Origin: Candidatus Aminicenantota bacterium
GTDB lineage: Bacteria > Acidobacteriota > Aminicenantia > Aminicenantales > UBA8522
Reading direction: 5' to 3'
Assembly (NCBI GenBank): GCA_016934895.1
Contig: JAFGRZ010000072.1
Coordinates: forward strand, 1 to 9,075
DNA: 9,075 nucleotides
The translations under genes and the position numbers were made by a program. Below are positions 1 through 6,184 of the stretch, one piece after another; the first letter of the stretch is position 1, and every line of letters starts with the position of its first letter. Under the pieces are notes generated by a model. That model had not been told where the DNA came from. It did no database searches and saw only the letters and a list, made by a program, of their open reading frames with translations.

Positions 1-9
1 AGCGAAGGA

Positions 10-147
10 GGAGTTCGGAGCGAGCTTCCTCGCTGGGGAAGCGAGCGGGCTGACGATTCCATGCCCTTCGCCTCTGCGGAGTTCCGCAGCGCCGAGAAAA
101 ACGTTTCGGGAACGGCGTTAAGAACCTGAGGGGAGCGCTGACATTCC
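10..147. repeat. Imperfect tandem repeat units upstream of guaA
   Basis: Two related units lie side by side. Unit A (10-60) and unit B (79-147) both begin with GGAGTTC followed within a few bases by AGCG and CGAG or CGAGC-like bases, and both end in a GAGCG..CTGAC.ATTCC tail (unit A 43-60, unit B 133-147). Unit B is longer because it holds the ACGGCGTTAA core found again after dnaE. Further pairing is visible: GCGAAGG at 2-8 can pair with CCTTCGC at 65-71, and CTGCGG at 74-79 pairs with CCGCAG at 84-89 around a four-base loop. No ORF with coding character covers this stretch. It could be a degraded intergenic repeat or part of a structured RNA cut by the window edge. I do not recognise it as a known RNA family. 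Confidence 0.4.
84..137 (+). repeat. Intergenic element, copy 1
   Basis: This stretch shares an ordered set of blocks with 5363-5409: CCGCAGCG at 84-91, GG(G)-ACGGCGTTAA with the ten-base block at 112-121, then AACC at 123-126, and GGGAGCG at 131-137. The same blocks occur in the same order and orientation between dnaE and the receiver gene, with block spacing differing by only seven bases overall. The interior between blocks is not conserved. Both copies sit in the two largest non-coding gaps of the window, upstream of a promoter, which suggests a dispersed intergenic repeat or a regulatory or structural RNA element. Strand is given by convention only. Confidence 0.5.
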
Positions 148-161
148 CAAGTTGTCTAACA

Positions 162-192
162 TCTTCATCACATGAAAAGAGATGCTAATCTC
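162..192. promoter_or_regulatory. Two short dyads just upstream of the guaA promoter (possible operator)
   Basis: TTCAT-CAC-ATGAA (164-176) and GAGAT-GCTA-ATCTC (179-192) are two adjacent small inverted repeats in a locally AT-richer patch that ends 13 bases before the -35 box. Such placement would suit an activator or repressor site, or an AT-rich UP-like region, but five-base arms occur by chance and no regulator family is recognisable. Treated as a weak candidate only. Confidence 0.2.
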
Positions 193-205
193 CGCGAAAG
201 CGATG

Positions 206-234
206 TTGAGTCCATGAAATCGTTCTGCTAGAAT
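206..234 (+). promoter_or_regulatory. Sigma70-type promoter of guaA, extended -10, implying a leaderless mRNA
   Basis: The -35 box TTGAGT (206-211) is followed by a 17-base spacer and the -10 box TAGAAT (229-234). The spacer ends in TGC (226-228), the TGn of an extended -10. Transcription would normally begin six to eight bases after the -10, at about 240-242, which is the GTG start codon of guaA at 241. No Shine-Dalgarno sequence is present between the promoter and the start codon. The predicted transcript therefore has little or no 5' leader. The start site is inferred from spacing, not measured. Confidence 0.7.
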
Positions 235-240
235 CGATGG

Positions 241-1773
241 GTGAACAAAGTCCTCGTCCTCGATTTCGGGTCGCAGTACACCCAGCTCATCGCCCGCAAG
301 GTCCGCGAACTGGGCGTTTATTCCGAAATCTTCCCCTTTGACACACCGCTCGCGCGGATCAGGGAAGAGGCCCCCAAAGCCCTCATCCTCTCGGGCGGCC
401 CCCGCAGCGTCTATGAAAAAGGCGCTCCGCTCGTTTCGGCGGAGATTTTCCGCCTGGGCATCCCGGTCCTCGGCATCTGTTACGGCGTCCAGCTCATGGC
501 CCGCCTCCTCGGAGGAAAGGTTGTGCCTTCTTCCCGGCGGGAATATGGTTTCGCCCGGCTCGATGTCCGCGACCGCTCGGGACTGCTCAAGGGGATCAAG
601 AGCAAGGGGCAGGTTTGGATGAGCCATGGCGACCGGGTCGAAGACGTCCCGCCCCGGTTCACGATCACCGGCCGGACGGCCAACACGCGGGCGGCCGTCC
701 TCGAGGCCCCGGGGCAAGGATGCTATGGGGTTCAATTTCATCCCGAGGTCATCCACACCCATCAGGGCAGGGCCATCCTGGCCAATTTCCTGTTCTCCGC
801 GGCCGGGATGAAGCCGGACTGGAGCATGAAATCCTTCATTCGGAGGAAAGTCGCTGAGATCCGGCAGGCGGTCGACGGCGGACGGGTGATCTGCGGGTTG
901 AGCGGCGGCGTGGACTCGCTCGTCACTTCACTCCTCGTCCACCGTGCGGTCGGCCCAAGCCTGACGTGCGTCTTTGTGGATAACGGGGTCCTCAGGAAGG
1001 GCCAGTATGAAAGCCTGATGGAGGAGTTCCGGACAAAACTCCATCTCCGGGTCAGGGGCGTCGATGCCTCGGCCGTCTTCCTGAGACGCCTTCGCGGTGT
1101 GGTCTCTCCCGAACGGAAGCGCAAGACGATCGGCCGGACCTTCATCGAGATTTTCGAGGCCGAAGCGCGGAAGGTCGGCCGGGTCGATTTTCTCGCCCAG
1201 GGAACGATTTACCCCGACGTCATTGAAAGCGCCCCGGTCAAAGGCCCTTCGGCCACGATCAAATCGCACCACAACGTCGGCGGCCTCCCGAAAGGGCTCC
1301 GTTTCAAGCTCATCGAGCCGTTGCGCGAGCTTTTCAAGGACGAGGTCCGGACGCTGGCGGCTGAGCTCGGCGTCGACCGCGGATTCATCGCCCAGCATCC
1401 GTTTCCGGGTCCGGGCCTGGCCGTGCGGATCCTGGGAGAGGTCACTCCCGGGCGCATCGCCATTCTCCGCGAGGCCGACGCGATCCTGCTCGAAGAGGTC
1501 CGGCGGGCCCGGCTGTACCACAAGCTCTGGCAGGCGTTTGCGGTTCTCCTGCCGGTCCGATCGGTCGGAGTGATGGGCGACCAGCGGACCTATCACCAGG
1601 TCATCGTCCTGCGGCTCGTCCAGAGCGTCGACGGGATGACCGCCGACTGGTATCCGGCCGAGGCGAAAACCCTTTCCCGGATCTCGACCCGCATCGTCAA
1701 CGAGGTCCAGGGGGTGAACCGGGTCGTTTACGATATCACCACCAAACCGCCCGCGACGATCGAATGGGAATAA
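241..1773 (+). CDS. guaA: GMP synthase (glutamine-hydrolysing)
   Basis: Cytoplasmic enzyme that converts XMP to GMP with ATP and glutamine, the last step of guanine nucleotide synthesis. The 510-residue product is full length for the family (E. coli about 525). The N-terminal class I glutamine amidotransferase domain (about 1-190) opens with VLDFGSQYTQLIARKVRE and has the nucleophile Cys80 in GICYG and the His167/Glu169 pair in QFHPEV. The ATP pyrophosphatase domain follows with its P-loop SGGVDS at 221-226. The C-terminal dimerisation and XMP-binding domain ends in the typical PPATIEWE. The GTG start at 241 is chosen because it places family homology at residue 3 and no in-frame start lies upstream within the promoter. 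There is no Shine-Dalgarno; translation is probably leaderless. dnaE follows after 22 bases and is probably co-transcribed. No guaB is present nearby. Identification is very secure. Confidence 0.98.
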   Translation: MNKVLVLDFGSQYTQLIARKVRELGVYSEIFPFDTPLARIREEAPKALILSGGPRSVYEKGAPLVSAEIFRLGIPVLGICYGVQLMARLLGGKVVPSSRREYGFARLDVRDRSGLLKGIKSKGQVWMSHGDRVEDVPPRFTITGRTANTRAAVLEAPGQGCYGVQFHPEVIHTHQGRAILANFLFSAAGMKPDWSMKSFIRRKVAEIRQAVDGGRVICGLSGGVDSLVTSLLVHRAVGPSLTCVFVDNGVLRKGQYESLMEEFRTKLHLRVRGVDASAVFLRRLRGVVSPERKRKTIGRTFIEIFEAEARKVGRVDFLAQGTIYPDVIESAPVKGPSATIKSHHNVGGLPKGLRFKLIEPLRELFKDEVRTLAAELGVDRGFIAQHPFPGPGLAVRILGEVTPGRIAILREADAILLEEVRRARLYHKLWQAFAVLLPVRSVGVMGDQRTYHQVIVLRLVQSVDGMTADWYPAEAKTLSRISTRIVNEVQGVNRVVYDITTKPPATIEWE

Positions 1774-1795
1774 GCGTCTGAAGATATAGAAGAGA

Positions 1796-4700
1796 ATGGA
1801 ACATTCATTCATCCATCTGCACAATCATTCCGAATACAGCATCCTGGACGGCGCCGTCAAAACCGCCGCCCTGGTGGAGGCGGCTTACCAGAACAAGATG
1901 CCGGCCGTCGCCCTGACCGACCACGGAAATATCTTCGGAGCCGTGACTTTTTTCAAAGAGGCCAAGGCGCGCGACGTCAAGCCCATCCTCGGCTGTGAGG
2001 TCTATGTTGCCCCCCGCAGCCGCTTCGATAAGGCGGCGGACAGCCGCGGTCCCCACCACTACCATCTCGTATTGCTCGTGAAGAACGAGAAGGGCTATCG
2101 CAACCTCTGCCTCCTGCTGAGCAAGGCCTACCTCGAAGGATTCTACTATCGTCCCCGCATCGATAAGGAGCTCTTGGCCGGGCACACAGAAGGACTGATC
2201 GGGCTTTCGGGCTGCCTCAAGGGCGAAGTCTCCTATTTCTTGGAGAGAGAAAACGAGGAGGCCGCGGAAAAAGCCGCCGCCGACTATTCTTCTTACTTCG
2301 GCCCGGATCATTTTTATATCGAACTCCAGAACCACGGCCTCCCGGCGCAAAAAGCGGTCCTGCCCAAACTGATCCGTCTGGCCGGGAAGCTGGGACTTCC
2401 CCTCGTCGCGACCAACGACATCCACTATCTCCGCAGGGAAGACTCCGAAAGTCACGATATTCTCCTCTGCATCCAGACCAACAAGAAACTCAGCGACCCG
2501 GACCGCATCCGCTTCGGCTCACAGGAGTTCTATTTCAAATCGGGCGAGGAGATGGCCGAGCTGTTCAAGGAAGTCCCCGAAGCCATCCAGAACACGATCC
2601 ATATCGCCTCCCAGTGCCATTTCGATTTCCCCTCCGGGAGCCACTTTTTGCCCCAATTCAAGCCCCCGGGCGATAGGCCGCTGGACGAGTACCTGGCGTT
2701 TGTCGCCGGAGAAGGGTTCGCGATGCGGCGGCAGGAGCTCGTCCCCAAATGGGAGAAAGGCGAGCTCCTTCATTCCCGCGAGGATTATGAGGACCGGCTG
2801 GCGCGCGAACTCGAGCTCGTCAACCGGATGGGCTTCGAGGGATATTTCTTGACCGTCTGGGACCTCATCCAGACCGCGAAGTCCAGGGGAATCCCGGTCG
2901 GTCCGGGCCGGGGGTCGGCCGCCGGAAGCTGTCTGGCTTACTGTCTCGGCATCACCGAGATCGACCCGCTCGAATACGACCTCCTGTTCGAACGTTTTCT
3001 CAATCCCGAACGCATCAGCCTGCCCGACATCGACATCGATTTCTGCGGACGGCGCCGTGGCGAGATCATCGAATACGTGACCCATAAATATGGCCGGGAG
3101 AACGTCTCCCAGATCATCACTTTTGGGACGATGGCCGCCCGGGCCGCCATCCGGGATGTCGGCCGCGTGCTCGAAGTCCCCTTGCCGGAGGTCGACCGGA
3201 TCGCCAAGATGATCCCACCGACCGGCCCGGATGCGACCATCGACGGCGCCCTGGACAAGATCCAGCCGCTCCGGGAGCTGCGCGACAAGAACGCCAAGAT
3301 CGCTCATCTTTTGGCCGTCGCCCGGAACCTCGAAGGCCAGGTCCGCCATCCCTCTATCCACGCCGCCGGGATCGTCATCACGCCCCGGCCGCTCGTCGAG
3401 TTCATGCCCCTCTATCAGTCTGTCAAGGGCGAGGTCACCAGCCAGTTCGCCATGGGGGACATCGAGGCCATCGGCCTGCTCAAGATGGACCTGCTGGGGC
3501 TTCGCAACCTGACGGTCATCCAGGACACCATCGGGCTCGTCGCCAAGAACCTTGGCGAGACGGTGGACGTCAAGACGATCCCCCTGGACGACGAAGCCAC
3601 GTTCGCGCTTTTTCAGTCCGGCAGCACCGACGGGGTCTTCCAGTTCGAAAGCTCGGGGATGAAGGATCTCCTGCGCAACTACAAGCCGGAGATATTCCGC
3701 GACCTCATCGCCCTCAACGCCCTCTACCGCCCCGGCCCTCTCAACAGCGGCATGACGGCCGAGTTCGTTAAACGCAAGAACCACCCGGACCAGATTGGCT
3801 ATGAACTTCCCACGCTTGAACCCATCCTCAAAGAGACGCGCGGGATCATCGTCTATCAAGAACAGGTTATGAAGATCGCCACCGAACTGGCCGGATTCAG
3901 TCTGGCCGAAGCCGACATTCTGCGCAAGGCCATGGGCAAAAAGGTCGGCAGCATCATGAAGGCGCAGAAGCAGAGGTTTGTCCAAGGCGCAAAAAAAAGG
4001 GGCATCAGCTCGTCCCAGGCGAACAAAATTTTCGAACAGATCAAGCACTTCGCCGAGTACGGATTCAACAAGTCGCACAGCGCGGCCTATGCCTACCTCG
4101 CCTACCAGACGGCCTACCTCAAGGCCCACTACCCGGCTCATTTCATGGCCGCTCTGCTGACCTCCGAGGCCGAGAGGGGCGCGACCAGTCAGGTCATCAA
4201 GTACATCAACGAGTGTCAGAACATGGGCATCCGGGTGCTTCCTCCCGACGTGAACGAGAGCGATTTCCGCTTCACGGTGAAGAACGGCGAGATCCGGTTC
4301 GGGCTGGCGGCGATCAAGAACGTCGGCGAGACGGCCGCCCGGGAGCTGTTGCGGGAGCGAGAGAAGCGGGGTCGCTTCCATTCGCCCTTCGAGATCGTGG
4401 CCGGGACGGACGCTCGAACGGTCAACAAGAAGGTCTTGGAAAGTCTGATCAAGGCGGGCGCCTTCGATTCGCTCGGCTGGCGGCGTTCCCAGTCGTTCCA
4501 TATGATCGACGCCCTGATCGAATATGGCCACGGACTACAGAAAATGAGACAGACTCCGCAGAGCCTTCTCTTTGGAGGGAGCCAGCTCGCTCCTCCGGAT
4601 ATCCCGGCTGAAGTCAGGGAAATGCGGGAGTGGGACGAATCGCTGTTCCTTTCTTATGAAAAGGATGCGCTGGGTTTCTATATCACCGGCCATCCCCTGG

Positions 4701-5275
4701 CTCAGTTCGAGAAACGCCTCAAAAAGCTGACCTCCCATTCGATCAGCCAGCTCGACGAGGAGAAGGACTTCAACTCCGAGATCCGGGTGGCCGGGATCAT
4801 CAGCGCCATTCGGCTCGTCAAGACCCGAAAGGACGAACGCATGGCCACCTTCATCCTGGAAGACTTGAGCGGCCGGATCGACGTCGTGGCCTTCCCGGAC
4901 AGCTTCAAGCGTTTCTCTGAATGCCTGAGGGAGGGAAATCTGGTCTGGGTCAAGGGGCGGTTCATGGGCGAGGGAGACAACCGCCGGATCAGCCTCAACG
5001 AAGTCATGGCCCTCGGGGACGCTTTCCAGAAGCAGGCCAAGAAGGTCATCGTCCGGATTTTCCTTCCCGGCCTGGAGGAATCGGTCATCGCCGAGCTCAA
5101 GGAGCTGCTCGAGAGAAATCTCGGCGAATGCCCCGTCTTTTTCGAGCTGGAGACTCCTCATTCCTACCGTGTCGTCGCCCAGTCCATCGAGGTGCACGGC
5201 GTCTCCCCCTCGGAGGAGCTCACCCGCGGCGTCGAGCATCTCCTGGGGGAGAATTCCGTCTTCATCGAGTACTAA
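1796..5275 (+). CDS. dnaE: DNA polymerase III alpha subunit (DnaE type) with intact PHP exonuclease site
   Basis: Catalytic subunit of the replicative DNA polymerase. The 1159 residues fit the DnaE family (E. coli 1160). Order of domains: N-terminal PHP domain (about 5-215); palm and fingers with the catalytic aspartates Asp411 and Asp413 in PDIDIDF and Asp565 in KMDLLGLRNL; helix-hairpin-helix region (about 810-890); the beta-clamp-binding pentapeptide QSLLF at 922-926; an OB fold (about 996-1060); and a short C-terminal tail region. The PHP domain keeps all nine usual metal ligands: His9, His11, Asp18, His43, Glu68, His90, Cys140, Asp208 and His210. In families where this set is complete, such as mycobacterial DnaE1, the PHP domain is the proofreading 3'-5' exonuclease, so that is inferred here. 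It is not PolC, since no inserted DnaQ-like exonuclease is seen. The ATG at 1796 has only a weak AGAAGAG-like ribosome site; coupling to guaA is likely. Confidence 0.98.
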   Translation: MEHSFIHLHNHSEYSILDGAVKTAALVEAAYQNKMPAVALTDHGNIFGAVTFFKEAKARDVKPILGCEVYVAPRSRFDKAADSRGPHHYHLVLLVKNEKGYRNLCLLLSKAYLEGFYYRPRIDKELLAGHTEGLIGLSGCLKGEVSYFLERENEEAAEKAAADYSSYFGPDHFYIELQNHGLPAQKAVLPKLIRLAGKLGLPLVATNDIHYLRREDSESHDILLCIQTNKKLSDPDRIRFGSQEFYFKSGEEMAELFKEVPEAIQNTIHIASQCHFDFPSGSHFLPQFKPPGDRPLDEYLAFVAGEGFAMRRQELVPKWEKGELLHSREDYEDRLARELELVNRMGFEGYFLTVWDLIQTAKSRGIPVGPGRGSAAGSCLAYCLGITEIDPLEYDLLFERFLNPERISLPDIDIDFCGRRRGEIIEYVTHKYGRENVSQIITFGTMAARAAIRDVGRVLEVPLPEVDRIAKMIPPTGPDATIDGALDKIQPLRELRDKNAKIAHLLAVARNLEGQVRHPSIHAAGIVITPRPLVEFMPLYQSVKGEVTSQFAMGDIEAIGLLKMDLLGLRNLTVIQDTIGLVAKNLGETVDVKTIPLDDEATFALFQSGSTDGVFQFESSGMKDLLRNYKPEIFRDLIALNALYRPGPLNSGMTAEFVKRKNHPDQIGYELPTLEPILKETRGIIVYQEQVMKIATELAGFSLAEADILRKAMGKKVGSIMKAQKQRFVQGAKKRGISSSQANKIFEQIKHFAEYGFNKSHSAAYAYLAYQTAYLKAHYPAHFMAALLTSEAERGATSQVIKYINECQNMGIRVLPPDVNESDFRFTVKNGEIRFGLAAIKNVGETAARELLREREKRGRFHSPFEIVAGTDARTVNKKVLESLIKAGAFDSLGWRRSQSFHMIDALIEYGHGLQKMRQTPQSLLFGGSQLAPPDIPAEVREMREWDESLFLSYEKDALGFYITGHPLAQFEKRLKKLTSHSISQLDEEKDFNSEIRVAGIISAIRLVKTRKDERMATFILEDLSGRIDVVAFPDSFKRFSECLREGNLVWVKGRFMGEGDNRRISLNEVMALGDAFQKQAKKVIVRIFLPGLEESVIAELKELLERNLGECPVFFELETPHSYRVVAQSIEVHGVSPSEELTRGVEHLLGENSVFIEY

Positions 5276-5483
5276 AGAGAACATCCCCTAGTTCGTTCCC
5301 TGAGGCTCTGTGACGACAAGTGGGATTGATGCGAGGTTGGGGAGGGGAGCAGCCGCAATCTGCCGCAGCGACCATTGAGGGGACGGCGTTAAAAAACCGA
5401 TTGGGAGCGAGGCAGATTGCGGCTGGTCATACTTCCCGTCCTATCCGTGCAACCACACTTTTCGTCATAGAGCCGTTCCCGGA
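5276..5483. other. Non-coding gap between dnaE and the receiver gene
   Basis: This gap holds no credible gene on either strand. Its first 70 bases show nothing I can name, and I see no hairpin followed by a T tract that would be a classical terminator for dnaE. The middle holds copy 2 of the intergenic element within an inverted repeat (listed separately). The last bases lead into the promoter at 5484. Confidence 0.7.
5350..5425. repeat. Inverted-repeat-bounded intergenic element, copy 2
   Basis: A perfect 15-base inverted repeat is formed by CAGCCGCAATCTGCC at 5350-5364 and its reverse complement at 5411-5425, with a 46-base interior. The interior and left-arm edge carry the blocks shared with copy 1 near guaA: CCGCAGCG at 5363-5370, ACGGCGTTAA at 5383-5392, AACC at 5395-5398 and GGGAGCG at 5403-5409. 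Transcribed, it could fold into a long stem with a large loop. No T tract follows, so it is not an ordinary intrinsic terminator, although it might still stop or protect the dnaE transcript. Copy 1 lacks these arms, so the arms may be independent of the conserved core. A small mobile-element relic is possible, but no target duplication is visible. Confidence 0.55.
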
Positions 5484-5511
5484 TTGACAGATGTGGAGGA
5501 ATAAGCATAAT
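5484..5511 (+). promoter_or_regulatory. Sigma70-type promoter of the receiver-birA-coaX-rnr gene set
   Basis: A perfect consensus -35 box TTGACA (5484-5489) is followed by a 16-base spacer and the -10 box CATAAT (5506-5511). Transcription would begin at about 5517-5519, leaving a leader of roughly 18 bases before the ATG at 5536. A tempting GGAGGA at 5495-5500 lies in the promoter spacer, upstream of the predicted start of transcription, so it would not be in the mRNA. The promoter also excludes the upstream in-frame ATG at 5491 as the start of the gene. Confidence 0.7.
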
Positions 5512-5535
5512 GAGGGATGTCCCCGACAAACTTCC

Positions 5536-6153
5536 ATGCCGTATAAAGTGATTCTGGCCGATCCCAGCCCATCCGTCCAAAAAGTCGTGCAGATGGCGTT
5601 TCCGGAACCGGAATTCGAGGTCCAGGCCATCGAAGACGGGCTTCAAGTGATCGAAGCGCTCGACCGGATCGACCCGGACGCCGTCCTTCTCAGCCCGGAC
5701 CTTCCTTCGCGGGACGGCTACGAAGTCGGACATTATCTCCGGAGCCGCAAGGAGTCGAAAAACGTTGTCCTTATCCTGATCAAGAACGCCTTTGAGCCGC
5801 TGGATAAGGAGAGACTTAACGGGTTGGCGTGCGATGCGATCATCCAGAAGCCTTTTGATTCCGAGAGACTGGCCCGGCTCATACGGGAGACGGTCGACCG
5901 CCACAAAGTCCCGCCGTCCTTTCCCGAAGAATCGTTGATCGAGGATGTCCCTTCGGCCGGGGTTCTTCCCTTGTTCCAAGAAGAAGAATTCATCCCGTCC
6001 CCTCCCTCGTCCGGGTCCCGCGAGGACCTCGAGGACAGGATCAGGATCCTGCTCCGGGAAGAGATCCTTTCGGTTGAGCGAGAGCTCGAAAAGCGCTTGA
6101 AGGCATCTCTCCGGGCCGATCTCAAAGAATGGCTCGACAAGGAAAAGAGGTAA
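5536..6153 (+). CDS. Degenerate receiver-domain (pseudo-receiver) protein with C-terminal helical tail
   Basis: A 205-residue protein with an N-terminal CheY-like receiver fold (about 3-118), a proline- and acid-rich linker (about 120-160), and a charged, probably coiled-coil tail (about 163-205). There is no DNA-binding or enzymatic output domain. The receiver aligns clearly through ILADPSPSVQKVV, the PDAVLL strand, DGYEV and the QKPFD loop. Key residues are lost: the acidic pair is Asp9-Pro10, the phospho-acceptor aspartate is replaced by Ser53, and the usual Thr/Ser is Ile82 or Lys83. Lys105 is kept. It is therefore unlikely to be phosphorylated in the classical way, and probably acts by protein binding. 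Similar single-receiver proteins with a helical tail occur, as far as I recall, in Acidobacteriota and deltaproteobacteria, usually with an intact aspartate. The ATG at 5536 is preferred over an in-frame ATG at 5491, because the latter lies within the promoter. birA follows after 31 bases. The partner is unknown. Confidence 0.85.
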   Translation: MPYKVILADPSPSVQKVVQMAFPEPEFEVQAIEDGLQVIEALDRIDPDAVLLSPDLPSRDGYEVGHYLRSRKESKNVVLILIKNAFEPLDKERLNGLACDAIIQKPFDSERLARLIRETVDRHKVPPSFPEESLIEDVPSAGVLPLFQEEEFIPSPPSSGSREDLEDRIRILLREEILSVERELEKRLKASLRADLKEWLDKEKR

Positions 6154-6184
6154 ATACCGTCCGCGCGGCCGGAGATGGGAATCC

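Noticed and set aside
108..126. GTTAA core resembling an integron attC site
   Set aside because: The GTTRRRY consensus is not met, the matching RYYYAAC box is missing, and no integrase or cassette genes are near.
237..239. ATG four bases before the GTG as the guaA start
   Set aside because: It is in a different reading frame; the GTG at 241 is the start that gives the conserved GuaA N-terminus.
181..240. Purine or other riboswitch upstream of guaA
   Set aside because: The predicted transcript starts at the guaA start codon, leaving no room for an aptamer, and no conserved aptamer pattern is seen.
2519..4531. Long minus-strand open frame (670 codons) inside dnaE
   Set aside because: It lies wholly opposite the highly conserved polymerase gene, has low-complexity composition typical of the complement of GC-rich codons, and shows no recognisable domain.
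5510..5551. Thirteen-codon leader ORF with GGAGGA nine bases upstream, overlapping the receiver gene start
   Set aside because: Its ATG overlaps the -10 box CATAAT and its ribosome site lies in the promoter spacer, so neither would be in the transcript.
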